A model generated the notes under the pieces. That model did not search any database. It saw only the letters and a list, made by a program, of their open reading frames with translations, and was not told the DNA's origin. The position numbers and the translations under genes were made by a program. 64,000 bases of DNA from Roseomonas sp. (lineage in GTDB: Bacteria > Pseudomonadota > Alphaproteobacteria > Acetobacterales > Acetobacteraceae), in contig JAPSLO010000007.1 of NCBI GenBank assembly GCA_031180725.1, positions 303,033 through 367,032 of the forward strand, in the 5' to 3' direction. Of this stretch, positions 23,780 to 34,100 are shown piece by piece (within the stretch, counting starts at the first letter, position 1; each line of letters begins with the position of its first letter).

Positions 23780-24213
23780 CAGCCGCCAGCCGTGTGACGC
23801 GGTGCGGGCGGCTTCCGCATCAGGACGAAGCCGCTGGCTTGGAGTTGCCGCACAAGTTGCGCCGCGGCCAACTGCGCCGCGTACTCCCAACCGGTCCGCC
23901 GTGCCTTTCCACTCTCGTTGAAGCGCATGGCATAGGCCGGTGTGTCAGCCAGCTCCTCCGCAGTCGCTGGGACCAGGGGGCGGCCGTCATGCTCGATCAG
24001 CTCAGGCGGGGGCGCATAAGCGCCCTGCGCCTTCAGGATTTCTGTCAGCGCCTTCTCGACCGTGTCGGGTGCCAGATGCGGCTGCCGCCCTCTGGCCAGC
24101 CCCCGTGCTTCGGCCACCGCCTCGGCAAGCGTGCTGCACCGGGTGTGTATGGCGTGGGTGATGGTCGCCTCCATCCGGCGACGGGTCTCCGGGTCCAGCG
24201 GCACGGTATCCAT
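23779..24213 (-). CDS. Hypothetical protein, mostly helical, paired with the zinc-ribbon gene
   Basis: A 144-residue protein starting M-D-T-V-P-L-D-P-E-T-R-R-R-M-E-A. The sequence is charged and helical, with no signal peptide or membrane segment; the last 40 residues hold A-A-Q-L-A-A-A-Q-L-V-R-Q-L and a basic, proline-rich tail. ATG 24213 is preferred over a TTG 12 codons earlier. The stop is fused to the ATG of the next gene, showing an operon of two. No known family was recognised. Confidence 0.6.
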   Translation of the reverse strand: MDTVPLDPETRRRMEATITHAIHTRCSTLAEAVAEARGLARGRQPHLAPDTVEKALTEILKAQGAYAPPPELIEHDGRPLVPATAEELADTPAYAMRFNESGKARRTGWEYAAQLAAAQLVRQLQASGFVLMRKPPAPRHTAGG

Positions 24214-24419
24214 GCACCCAAGCTTGTTCTTATTTTGTTCGAGGCGCAAGTCAGCGGCTTAACCTGTGGCCGGCAGGCGCGTCAGTCGTGTTCGAAACCG
24301 ACGATTATGCTGTGGCCGGGCCGGTAGAAATGGGGATTTGCAGCGGCACCCAGCCGCGTAACCGGTTTGGTGGCCGTGGAAAATGTGCGGACAGCTGCGA
24401 GCGTGCGCAGCGGCCGTCG

Positions 24420-25203
24420 TCACATGCACGAGAAAGCCGCTAGTAACCTGTGCCGCCGCCGACCACGCGCAATCAAACGGCAGCTATGTCGCGCCTTGCA
24501 CCCATAGAGATCGGTAAGCAGCGCGCACTCAGTCGTGTCGTTCGTCTTCGCTTCGATCTCGGCGATCAGCGTCTTGTGGACCGCGTTCGCCGAGCCTGCC
24601 CCTTCGTCGCCGAGGAACGCGACGAGGCGGCCGCGCAAGAAGGTATCGTATCCCGCCAGCGGCACGCGCGTGCGTTCGAAGCGAATGATGGTGCTCTCGT
24701 CAGGCGTGCGCGGGGCGGGAAAATCGCGCTGCAGCGCCTTGGCGAACGCCTTCCGCGCCTTCGGCCCGAGATCCGTGTACGCGATGACCACGTGATTGGG
24801 CGTGGACTGCTTGCCACTCGCCAGCTCCAGGTCGAACGCCGCGTTGGTCAGGAAGACCGTCCCTTCGAGCATGGCCGCGAAGGCGAGCGTGTGGTGGTAC
24901 ATCTTGCCGACCGTGGTGCGCGGCGTCACGCCGTCCGCCTTACATAGCGGGCTGGTGGTCCAGGCGCCGGTCTCCCGCCCCTTGATCTGGTAGAAAGTCA
25001 CGCCGGTGGGCTCGGAGGAGCCCACCAGGATCGTCAGGTCGTCGAAGTGGTCGAACGGGGCGCGGTAGTCGGCACCCTGCTCGTGCAGCTCGAGGAGCTT
25101 CGCCAGGGAGGCGTGAATCTGGAAGGCGAATCGCGCGCCGGTCCTGGCGCCCCGCCTTCTCTCTCGGCTGCGCCTGCAGGATGGCGCTAGCAAGGGCCGT
25201 CAT
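24420..25203 (-). pseudogene. DUF4297-type dsDNA nuclease, frameshifted and 3' truncated
   Basis: The N-terminus M-T-A-L-A-S-A-I-L-Q-A-Q-P-R-E-K-A-G-R (from 25203) is in one frame, and the continuation T-G-A-R-F-A-F-Q-I-H-A-S-L-A-K is in another, so there is one extra base at about 25125-25135. The core has H-F-D-D-L-T-I-L followed by F-Y-Q-I-K-G, the D...Q-x-K restriction-type nuclease motif of DUF4297, the endonuclease domain also used by Cap4 effectors of CBASS defence. Similarity ends near D-T-T-E-C-A-L-L-T-D-L-Y, after which the tail looks unrelated, so the 3' part has been replaced. Probably a dead antiphage gene; the frameshift could also be a sequencing error. Confidence 0.65.
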
Positions 25204-25548
25204 GTTGTCTCTGCTTGCGGTGCATCGGGGCGCACTACTTTGAAACTACGAGGCGAACCCGACAAGCCCCGACGTCGTCCTATGCGGCCGGACCGAGCGC
25301 CTCTGTCACCGCACCCTTGCTGCTCTCTGCGATGACCGGTCCTGCCAGCGCACGGCCCGGCGTCCCGGACCGCCGCCATGATCCGCGCCTGCACTGCCTC
25401 GGGCTCGTGCTGGCGCACGCTCTGCGCGGCGCCGGACACCCCGATCGCCGCAGTTCGCTGCGCGCCGGCCCGCCCTCCGGGCGGGCCGAGAATCTGGCCG
25501 GGTGTTTGAGGAGCGCGTCATGCTCAGCGCGCTCCCCTGCTGCAGTAT

Positions 25549-25983
25549 TCACGAGGATGCCAAAAGTCGCGTGCACAGCAGCCTTGCGTCTGCTGCGGGA
25601 ACCTCAACTCGCATGCTGGCTGACCAGTTGAACGTCACGGAGTCGGCGCCTGGCTCGATCCAGAGGACGCTGACCCGCGTACGTACCGCGCTGCGCGTGC
25701 CTGCCAGCGCCGTGCTGATCGCTCGTGCGACATTCAGCAAACCACGACGTCCAACAGGGATGTCTATCGTTCGGTGCGTGTCACCCGCAGCGAGGGTTAG
25801 GCTCTCAGCGCCACGGCGGGTATCGACGACGACCGCCATACCCTCGCGCGCATTCGCCACGTGGCGTGCCTCCCAGCGTTCCTGCAGGTCGGCGCCAGCA
25901 GCACTTAGGAGCTGGCGTTGGCCATCCGCATTGAGGCTCAACGCCAACGTCATTGCCGGTCCTGTCGTATATACGCGCATCAT
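25549..25983 (-). CDS. Hypothetical protein
   Basis: A 144-residue protein beginning M-M-R-V-Y-T-T-G-P-A. It has alternating beta-type segments (A-M-A-V-V-V-D-T, V-S-V-L-W-I-E-P-G) and no signal peptide, membrane helix or cysteine-rich part. The start has a modest GAGAGA site upstream. No family recognised. It stands alone in the island between the nuclease remnant and a transposase remnant. Confidence 0.45.
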   Translation of the reverse strand: MMRVYTTGPAMTLALSLNADGQRQLLSAAGADLQERWEARHVANAREGMAVVVDTRRGAESLTLAAGDTHRTIDIPVGRRGLLNVARAISTALAGTRSAVRTRVSVLWIEPGADSVTFNWSASMRVEVPAADARLLCTRLLASS

Positions 25984-26111
25984 GTCTCTCTCGTAATCCT
26001 GCGCTACGATTACGGTTGAACACGCGCGCTCCCAGTAGTTAGGCTGCAAAATACCTGCTCTGCGCGCTGCGATGAGCGCGAACGCCCCTTCGTCGTGCGC
26101 AGTAGGGAGGG

Positions 26112-26129
26112 ATTATCGCGTGTGATAAT
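26112..26129. promoter_or_regulatory. Operator-like palindrome
   Basis: ATTATC and GATAAT form a perfect six-base inverted repeat separated by six bases, in an otherwise GC-rich area about 130 bases upstream of the minus-strand gene starting at 25983. The spacing resembles a dimeric repressor site. No binding protein is suggested, and it may be chance. Confidence 0.2.
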
Positions 26130-26293
26130 GCCGGGGCAGGGGAGGGGCTGTGCTGCTGTCGCTGCCCCTTTGTGATGCCGCGGCCGCCCAGGTAGGCGCT
26201 TGCGGAGCTTATCGGCCCCTAGTTCGTGTCATGGCCCGCCGGAATTGGATCCCTTCATCGCGTGAAAAGCGCCCTTGATCGTGTCCCAGCCTC

Positions 26294-26471
26294 TCAGCTG
26301 GCCTCGCTCTGTTGCAACCCCGGCATGGGCGACCTGAGGAGCATCAGGTTGTGGGTGAGGACCCGCAGGACGATTTCGCGCGCCTGGGCGGCACCGCTGC
26401 GAGCGGTCAGGGCCGAGCCAAGGCGCCGCTTGTGCTGGCTGAAGCCGCTCTCGGCGTGCCAGCGCTTGGTC
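26294..26471 (-). pseudogene. DDE transposase, C-terminal fragment
   Basis: A frame ending at 26294 encodes 58 residues, R-W-H-A-E-S-G-F-S-Q-H-K-R-R-L-G-S and later E-I-V-L-R-V-L-T-H-N-L-M-L-L, the end of a DDE transposase with the catalytic Glu in the A-E-S-G-F helix. The upstream part is cut exactly where the IS3-type terminal repeat begins (about 26471) and was not found on the other side of that element. Confidence 0.6.
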
Positions 26472-26572
26472 TGCCCCCGGAGATTTGGACCGGCATTGTG
26501 AGACCGGCGCGGCTAGTGGACTTGCCCCCGGTGTTGGACCAGCCGGCGTGGGAAAACCCCGGCTTCGTTGCC

Positions 26573-27427
26573 TCAGGGCGGGTGCCCCCGTCCTGCTGCC
26601 TTCGCCGGCTCAATCGGGGCTCTGTGGCCGATGGAGCTGTGCGGCCGAACCTCATTGTAGTCCCGCCGCCAAGCCTCGCATTTCTGCCGGGCATCTTCCA
26701 GGCTGAGGAACCAGCTGGCGTTCAGGCACTCCGCCCGGACCTTGCCGTTGAAGCTCTCCGCGAACGCATTGTCCGTCGGCTTGCCAGGCCGGGAGAAGTC
26801 CAGCACCACACCCCTGGCATAGGCCCACAGGTCGAGATCTCGGCTGATGAACTCGGGGCCGTTGTCCAGACAGATCTGCCGCGGCACCCCGTAGCGCGCC
26901 ACCACCCGCTCGAGCGTCTCGACCACGTCCGCACCGCGATAGCTGAGCCGCACATCAACCGCCGGCGACACTCGGCTGTGCGCATCCACGATCGTCAGCA
27001 CGCGGATGCGCGTCTCGTCGAACAGCTGATCCGACAGGAAGTCCATCGCCCAGATCTCGTTCGGCGCAGCTGCCACCGCCCGGTCCTGCCGCAGCTTGGC
27101 CGACACCTTTCGCTTCGGCACCTTGCTCCGTAGCTGCAAGCCTTCCAGCCGATACAGCCGCCAGACCCGCTTGGCGCTCACCGCCCAGCCCTCCCGCCTC
27201 AGGAGCACGTGGATCCGCCGATAGCCATAGCGCACGCGGGTTTCGGCGATCTCCCGCATGCGCTTGCGAAGCTCCGCCTGCGCGCCGCGCCTGGACGGGT
27301 AGTGGTAGGTCGAGCGCGGCGCCTTCAGCACGGCGTAGGCCCGTCGTGCACTGACCCGCCAGGCAGTTCGGAAATGGTCCACCATCGCCCGAGAGCGCGC
27401 AGGCCTCATAGTTTGCGGCGACAACAT
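26573..27427 (-). CDS. IS3-family transposase OrfB (integrase core)
   Basis: A 284-residue protein. The N-terminal helix region R-V-S-A-R-R-A-Y-A-V-L is followed by the rve core with the D-D-E triad: Asp in I-W-A-M-D-F, Asp in C-L-D-N-G-P-E-F, and Glu in F-A-E-S-F-N-G-K-V-R. All three are present, so the catalytic domain looks intact. It is normally made as an OrfAB fusion by a -1 frameshift from orfA; the start used in life may therefore differ from 27427. Confidence 0.9.
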   Translation of the reverse strand: MLSPQTMRPARSRAMVDHFRTAWRVSARRAYAVLKAPRSTYHYPSRRGAQAELRKRMREIAETRVRYGYRRIHVLLRREGWAVSAKRVWRLYRLEGLQLRSKVPKRKVSAKLRQDRAVAAAPNEIWAMDFLSDQLFDETRIRVLTIVDAHSRVSPAVDVRLSYRGADVVETLERVVARYGVPRQICLDNGPEFISRDLDLWAYARGVVLDFSRPGKPTDNAFAESFNGKVRAECLNASWFLSLEDARQKCEAWRRDYNEVRPHSSIGHRAPIEPAKAAGRGHPP

Positions 27428-27671
27428 CCTGCAGCATCTCCTTGTCGAGGCTGAGGTCGGCGACCAACCGCCTCAGGCGGGTGTTCTCCTCCTCGAGCTG
27501 CTTCAACCGCCGCATCTCGGATGGCATCAGGCCGCCATACTTCTTCCGCCAGCGGTAGTAGGTCTGGATCGAGATCCCCGCCTTCCGGCAGACCTCCTCC
27601 ACCGCCGTCCCCTCCTCCGCCTGGCGGAGGATGAAGGCGATCTGCCCGTCGGTGAACTGGGACTGCTTCAT
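26955..27671 (-). pseudogene. IS3-family OrfA with a frame error that reads past its normal end
   Basis: The first 86 codons are a normal OrfA: M-K-Q-S-Q-F-T-D-G-Q-I-A-F helix-turn-helix and the leucine-rich coil L-K-Q-L-E-E-E-N-T-R-L-R-R-L-V-A-D-L. The expected ending V-V-R-R-K-L-stop is present in the DNA but out of frame by one missing base, so the frame runs on inside orfB to 26955 and codes nonsense. The genuine OrfA product would end near 27408. This loss may disturb the frameshift that makes the OrfAB transposase. Confidence 0.75.
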
Positions 27672-27749
27672 GGCCCGTCTCCTCAGTCAGCGCTTCAGAG
27701 CCTAACCGAGAATATTCCCACTTCCGCCGGTCCAAATCTCCGGGGCAGG

Positions 27750-28013
27750 TCACTTTTTTCGCACGACCTCCTGCAGCATCTCCTTGTCGAGGCTGAGGTC
27801 CGCCACGAGCCGACGAAGCCGCGCGTTCTCCTCCTCGAGCTGGCGCAATCGCTGCACCTCGGAGGGCATTAGCCCATCATACTTCTGCTTCCATCTGTAG
27901 AAGGTCGCCTCGGACACGCCCATCTTGCGGCAGACCTCGGGCACCGGCGTGCCACCTTCCGCCTGCGTCAAGGCGAACGCGATCTGCTGGTCCGTGTACT
28001 GGCTCTTCCTCAT
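27750..28013 (-). CDS. IS3-family transposase OrfA (second, incomplete element)
   Basis: An 87-residue OrfA starting M-R-K-S-Q-Y-T-D-Q-Q-I-A-F and ending E-V-V-R-K-K just at an AAAAAAG run, the type of slippery site used for -1 frameshifting into OrfB. Its OrfB is missing because another IS3 element follows directly. It shares most residues with the other OrfA but is clearly a different element. Confidence 0.85.
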   Translation of the reverse strand: MRKSQYTDQQIAFALTQAEGGTPVPEVCRKMGVSEATFYRWKQKYDGLMPSEVQRLRQLEEENARLRRLVADLSLDKEMLQEVVRKK

Positions 28014-28108
28014 CGCCAGATCCTCCCTTCAGGGGTCAAACCTAGCCGGGCCAGTCTCACATTGCCGGTCCAAATCTCCAGAGGCAGAACATTATCGGCC
28101 CGGTCGCA

Positions 28109-31100
28109 TCAGAAGATTACGTCGGCCTCAGTCACCGTGATGAAGCCAGTCGGGCCGGAGATTAGCAAACGCATCTCCACGGTGGAGAGATTGCCATCCA
28201 GATTCAGCTCCAATGCACCGCCGGTCCAGCGCAGCTGACCAGCGCCGGTGAAGGCACCCTGGACAAAGCGCTCGGCATTCCATCCGCCGATGGTCGTGCC
28301 GACGGCGGATAGGTCGATGCGGTCTGTGCCCGTCTCAAAGTCAATCACGTAGTCCGGCGCATCCGCCGCGCTGTCGCCGGCTGTGACATAGAGGAAGCGG
28401 TCGGCGGCGCCGTCACCGAAGAAGCCGTTTGCGCCCCCGGCGAGCGTATCTGCCCCGACGCCACCAATCAGAAGGTCCGCGCCGCCGCCGCCGTCGATCG
28501 AATCCGCACCGCCATTGCCATGCACCGTCTCCGCCAAGCCAGTCAGGCGCAACTGGTCGTTTCCGGCCGAGCCCAAAAAGATCTCGACATCCCTGAACCC
28601 CCACACCGCAATGTCGCCGCCCGGCTCGACCGCAGTGGCCGCGTCGTAGACGACCGCAGCGCGATGAGTGAAGTCGGCGGTGTCCGCGCCCTCGCCCCCC
28701 TCAATGATGACCGGGCTCGCTCCCAGGATGAAGATGTCGTTCCCGCTCCCGCCGACCACCTTCTCGATACTGGTCAGCACGTCGCCCGCAGCGTCTCCCG
28801 CGCCGCCCACACCGGTTTCGAAGTTTACGATTGCCGGCCCGCTCAGGCCGAACAGCGCTACGTCACGCCCCGCACCGCCGTTCAACACATCACCGCCCGC
28901 GCCGCCGACCAACGTGTCCGCTCCGGCACCGCCGCTCAGCACGTCGCCGCCGCCCTGGCCCCTGAGCAGATTGTTCTCATCGTTGCCGCCCAGCGTATCC
29001 GCGAAAGCAGAGCCGGTGATGTTTTCGATCCCACTCACCATGTCGAGGTCCGCATCACCGCCCGAGCCGAAAGCAAAGAGGCTTGAGAGATAGGGCAGGA
29101 ACTCCTGGCCGTAATTGCCCCAGATGCCGCCCAGCCCACCGGTCGCATCGGAAAGGGAGGTATAGGTGACGGCAAGATCCAGGCATACGCCGGCGGCCGA
29201 CGCTGCGTAGCTTAGCTCATCAATGCCGGCGCCGCCCTCGATGGCGTCAGGCGCACGCATCGTGGTGTCGTTGATGAAATCAGGGTTGCGGCCGATGCTG
29301 CCGTAGAACAAGTCATTGCCCTCGCCGCCGATCAGCAGATCCGCGCCGATGTTGCCGCGCAACGTGTCATTGAAGCGCGAACCGATGATGCCGTAGATCC
29401 CGCTCGCGTAGACATCGCCCTTCGCTTCGCCCGCCGTGTCCTCATCATCATAGCCGCCCGCAGCAGCCTTTGCGCTGATCGGACCGGCGGCGAACCGGTA
29501 GGAGGCGAAGTCCCATGTGTCGATGGCCAAGTCGCCAAGGTGCTGCCCCCAAAGCGTGTCCGCACCAGCGCCGCCTTCCAGCGTATCCCTGCCGTTGCCG
29601 CCCGCCAGCAGGTCGTTGCCGACGTCACCGCGGAGATCATTGCTCCAGCTCGAACCTTCGAGCGTATCGGCCGCGAGGCTGCCGATGGCGCCTTCGACAT
29701 CTTGCAGCACGCCCGTCGCGCCGTCGCGGCGGTACTGTCCGGCGGCCAGTTCGAGATGCACGGGAGAACTGCCGCCGAGATCCACGAAATCGTATCCACC
29801 GCCGCCATTGATGGTGTCGATTCCGCCGTCGAGGATGAAAGTCAGGTCGAGTCCGATGTCGTCGAAAACGCGGTCTGCGTAGGCGGTCAGTCGGATCGCC
29901 TCCACCTCTGCAACACGGTGCAGGCCATTGCTTCCGCTGATGTACCAGGCAACATTGAGATCATGCGCCAAGGCAAAACCAAGGCCGGAGAAGTCCGCCG
30001 TATCATTGCCCGTGCCGCCGATCAGCATATTGGCTTCCGGACCGCCGATCAGCAGGTCGTCGCCGCTGCCGCCACGTAGCGTGTCTTCACCGCCGGTACC
30101 GGCGCTCAGAGTGTCATTGCCGTCGCTACCCTCCACCACGTCAGTGCCAAAATCGCCATTGAGGTAGTCGTCGCCAACCGAGCCCAGCAGCGTGTCGTTA
30201 AAAATTCCACCATGGAAGGCCTCGACGCCGCTCAGCAAGCTGACGACCCCGCCGAGCGTTGCCCGGCCTTCACCAAGGTCGAGCCGGATTGTGCCTCCTG
30301 CGTCGAACCAGAACAGAGTGTCCACGCCGTCCCCGCCATGGATCGTATCAGCGTCGCCTATGATACCTCCGAGTAGCGTATCCGCACCGTCGCCACCTTC
30401 AAGCAGATCGTTCCCGTAGTCCGCATCCAGCAGGTCGCCGTCGCCGCCACCAGCCAGCGTATTGCCGCCCTGCGTACCGTAGAGCGTATCGGCGAAGGCA
30501 CTACCGATCACCGCCTCGAAGGCGCCGATCACGTCGCCGCTTCCGGTCAGGCTATCGGCAAGGTCCACCAGGACTGCCTCCGTGGCCAGCGCATAGCTCA
30601 ACGTGTCATTGCCTGCACCGCCCATCAGCGTGTCGTTCAGCAGGCCAGTGCCGCCGGCGACCAGATCATCGCCGATCCCGCCCTCGATGTGGTTGTTCAT
30701 AGCATTGCCAACCAGAGTGTCGGCACCATTCGAGCCGATCAGGTCCGCGATGCCGACCAGCACGTCGCCCTCGGCGTCACCGCCACTGGCCCGGCCAAGC
30801 TGAAGGTTCACCGCCACCCCGGTGGCTGAACCGGTGTAGGAGGCGGTCGCACCCTCGCCCAGCAGCGTGTCGGCGCCCGTGCCGCCGCGCAGCAGGTCCA
30901 TCACACCCCCGCCGCCATCCAGCAGATTGTCGCCGGCATCGCCGAACAGCGTGTCGCCGCCATTGCCGGAACCGATGACGTTTTCGATGTGCTGCAGCGT
31001 GTCGCCCTCGGCGTCGCCGCCCTTTCCCTGGCCGGTGTCGAGCGATGCGAACACGGCGGAAAGCGAAGCTGCGTAGCTGGCGGTGTCCCGGCCAGCGCCG

Positions 31101-34100
31101 CCGTCCAGCAGGTCCGCACCACCGCCGCCCCGCAGCAGGTTGTCGGCCGTGTCGCCGGTGAGTTGATCGGTGCCGCCCGTCCCGATCAGGTTCTCGATCG
31201 AGACTAGCTTGTCGCCGGTGGCGCTCAGGCCGTTGGCGAAGCCGGTAGCCAGATTCACCACTACGCCGAACCCGCCGATCCAGCCTTCGGAATAATCGGC
31301 CGTGTCGATCCCCTCGCCGCCATCCAGCGTGTCCGCGCCGCTGCGGCCGGACAGCCAGTCGTCGCCCCCGCCGCCGGCCAGCAGGTTGTCGGCCACGCTG
31401 CCGCGCAGCGTGTCCGCGCCATCCCAGCCCAGCACGCCCTCAACGCCGATCAGCACATCACCGGCCGCCGCCCCGGCAGCCTCGCCAGTGACCAGGTCCA
31501 GCAGCAGGGGGCCTTCCTCGGTCGAGCCAGGCAGGAGGGAGGCAGTGATGCGGTAGCTGGCCAGGTCGAAGCCGCCGCCCCCGATCAGCGTATCCGCGCC
31601 GTGCCGGCCGATCAGCAGGTCGTCGCCGGCCCCGCCCTCCAGTCGGTTCTCGGCTTGCCCGGTGCCATACGTGTACATGGCCAGCGCATCCTGGCCCTCC
31701 AGCGTGTCGGCGAAATCCGTGCCAATCGCCCCCTCGAATCCAGATAGCGTCAGGGTTGCCTGGAGAATGACTGGCAGCACGCTGCCATCCGGCAACGTCC
31801 AGTCCATCGAGCGCATCCATTGGAACGGCGACGGCAAGCCAAGCGCGAACGAAACGGCAGCGGTGCCATCCGCCCAGCTCACCATGTCGAAGCCGGTGCC
31901 ACCGTTCAATCGGATGGACCTGACCAGCACATCGCCTGTCGGCACGCCCGAGGGAATCAGACCCTGCCAGGGATCGCCGCCGGCCTCGATGGTGTCGTCG
32001 CCCTCGGCCCCTGAGAGACTGTCCGCGCCACCGCCGCTATGGATGTAGTTACCTGCCGCGTCGCCGGTGATTGTGTCGGAGAAAGCCGAGCCGTACACGT
32101 TCTCGAAGCCACTGACCTGGTCCCCGGCGGCATCACCCAGACTGCCCAGCCCGGTGCCGAGGTCGATCCGGATCGCAGCGGTGGCATGCCGGTAGCTGAG
32201 CACGTCCGTGCCTGCGCCACCGGCCAGGCTGTCGTCGCCGGCACCGCCCTCGATCGTATCGGCAGCTTCGCCGCCGATCAGCGTATCCGCAAAGGCGCTG
32301 CCCAGCAGCCCTTCGATGTCGGTCAGCAGATCGCCAATGGCTTCTCCCTGCACCGCGCCGGCACCTAGCCGGACCAGTACGCCGCTTTCGGCCCAAGCGT
32401 AGCTCGCCGTGTCATGCCCGGCGCCGCCGCGCAGCGTATCGGCGCCCGCGCCGCCTGCCAGTGTATCGTCGCCCTCTCGGCCTTCCAGCAGATCGTCGCC
32501 AGCATCGCCACGCAGGAGATTGCCGCCGGAATCGCCGTCCAGCGTGTCGGCAAAAGCCGAGCCGTGGAGGTTCTCGATGCCGATCAGAATGTCTCCAGTT
32601 TCCTCGCGGCCCACAACACTGACACCGCCACCCAGCCACAGCGACACCTGCACGCCGGCGGTGCTGTTGCCGTAGGTGGCCCAGTCCACGCCTTCGCCTC
32701 CGGTCAAGGTGTCCCGGCCGAGGCCGCCTTCCAGCGTGTCTGCGCCGGCCTTGCCATCCAGCCGGTCGTCGCCGCCACCGCCGACCAGCCGGTTTTCGCC
32801 GGCATGACCGGCCAGGCTGTCGGCCCAGCCGCTGCCGCGCAGCCCGCCGATGCCAATCAGCAGGTCGGTCGCCGCCTCTCCACCGGCAATGCCGGCCGCG
32901 AGATCCACCGTGACACCAGCCACAGCATCCTCATAGCTCGCCATGCTGCGGCCGGTGCCGCGCAGCGTGTCGGCACCAGCGCCGCCGACCAGCGTATCGC
33001 CACCCGTTGCATCCAGGCCGCGGATCGAATCGTCGCCAGCAGCGCCGGCCAGCCAGGCGGCGGCTGTCGCGCTGCCCTGGATCGTGTCGGCGTGCAGCGT
33101 GCCATACACATCCTCGACGCCGGAGAGGATGTCGATGTCACCATCAGGGGTGGAGCCGGCGAGGATCAGAGTGATGATCAAGCCCCAGCCAAGGCCACTG
33201 AAATCGGCCAGGTCGCGGCCGGCACCACCGACCAAGACGTCGGAGCCCTCGCCGCCGCTCAGCGTGTCCGCACCTTCGCCGCCTTCAAGCGTGTCCGCCG
33301 CTCCGCCGCCGAGGAGCTCGTCGTCGCCATCGCCACCCTCCAGCCGGTTGGCGTCGCCGCGGCCGTGCAGCGTGTCGTTGAAGGCGGAGCCGACGACATT
33401 CTCGAAGCCATGGATCGAATCACCCGACGCGTCGCCTCCGAAGGCGACGGTGGTGGAGATCAGGTCGCCGAGGCGAATCAGTACGGAATTGCCGGAGCCG
33501 GCGTAGGAAAGGGTGTCGATGCCTGAGCCGCCGATCAGCCAGTCATTCCCGGCCCCGCCCTCCAGCAGGTCATCGCCTTCCTCGCCGTCCAGGCTGTCGT
33601 CGCCAGCACCGCCGCGCAGCAGGTCGTTGCCCAGCGCGCCGAGCAGCGTCGCGCTGCCGGCACCGTCGGTCAGGGTATCAGCGAAGGCCGAGCCTTCGAG
33701 CGCCTCGATCCCCTGATAGACGTCCCCCTGCGCCTCGCCGCCGGTGCCACCGGCCATGTAGTCAGCGGCGACCCCGGCTGCGGCGCCGGCGTAGGAGGCG
33801 AGATCGAAGCCGTCGCTGCCCTCCAGCCGGTCGGCGCCCAGGCCCCCCAGTAGCGTATCGTCGCCGCCGCTCCCGGACAGGGTATCCGCGCCCGCCGCGC
33901 CTTCCAGCCGGTTGCCGGTGCCATTGCCTTCCAGTCGGTCGCTGCCTCCGCCACCGCGCAGATCCTCGATCCCGGTGAGCAGGCCGCCATCGCCGGTCGT
34001 GCCCGCGGCAAGGCTGGCGGCGACGCTTGAGGTGCGGCCGTCCCAAGCCGCAAGGTCCCGGCCGCCACCGCCCGCCAGCGTATCGGCGCCGGCCGAGCCG

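Larger units (their letters stand above)
26517..27752 (-). mobile_element. IS3-family insertion sequence (IS407-like group), about 1.24 kb
   Basis: It contains orfA and orfB on the minus strand and ends in imperfect inverted repeats starting TG and ending CA (right end CCGGTCCAAATCTCCGGGGCA, left end TGCCCCCGGTGTTGGACC). The size and the orfA/orfB pair fit the IS407 group. The flanking four bases (CTAG and CTTT) are not duplicates, which fits an insertion followed by deletion of neighbouring DNA. Confidence 0.75.
26470..28088 (-). mobile_element. IS3-family element remnant, orfB lost, interrupted by a second IS3 element
   Basis: The two ends carry an inverted repeat of about 40 bases with few mismatches, including the shared core GGAGATTTGGACCGGCA at 26479 and its complement before 28088. 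Only OrfA (27750-28013) remains of its genes; the rest is replaced by another IS3-type copy (26517-27752) that sits between the A-run at the OrfA end and the left terminal repeat. No matching target duplication was seen at the outer flanks. Confidence 0.7.
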
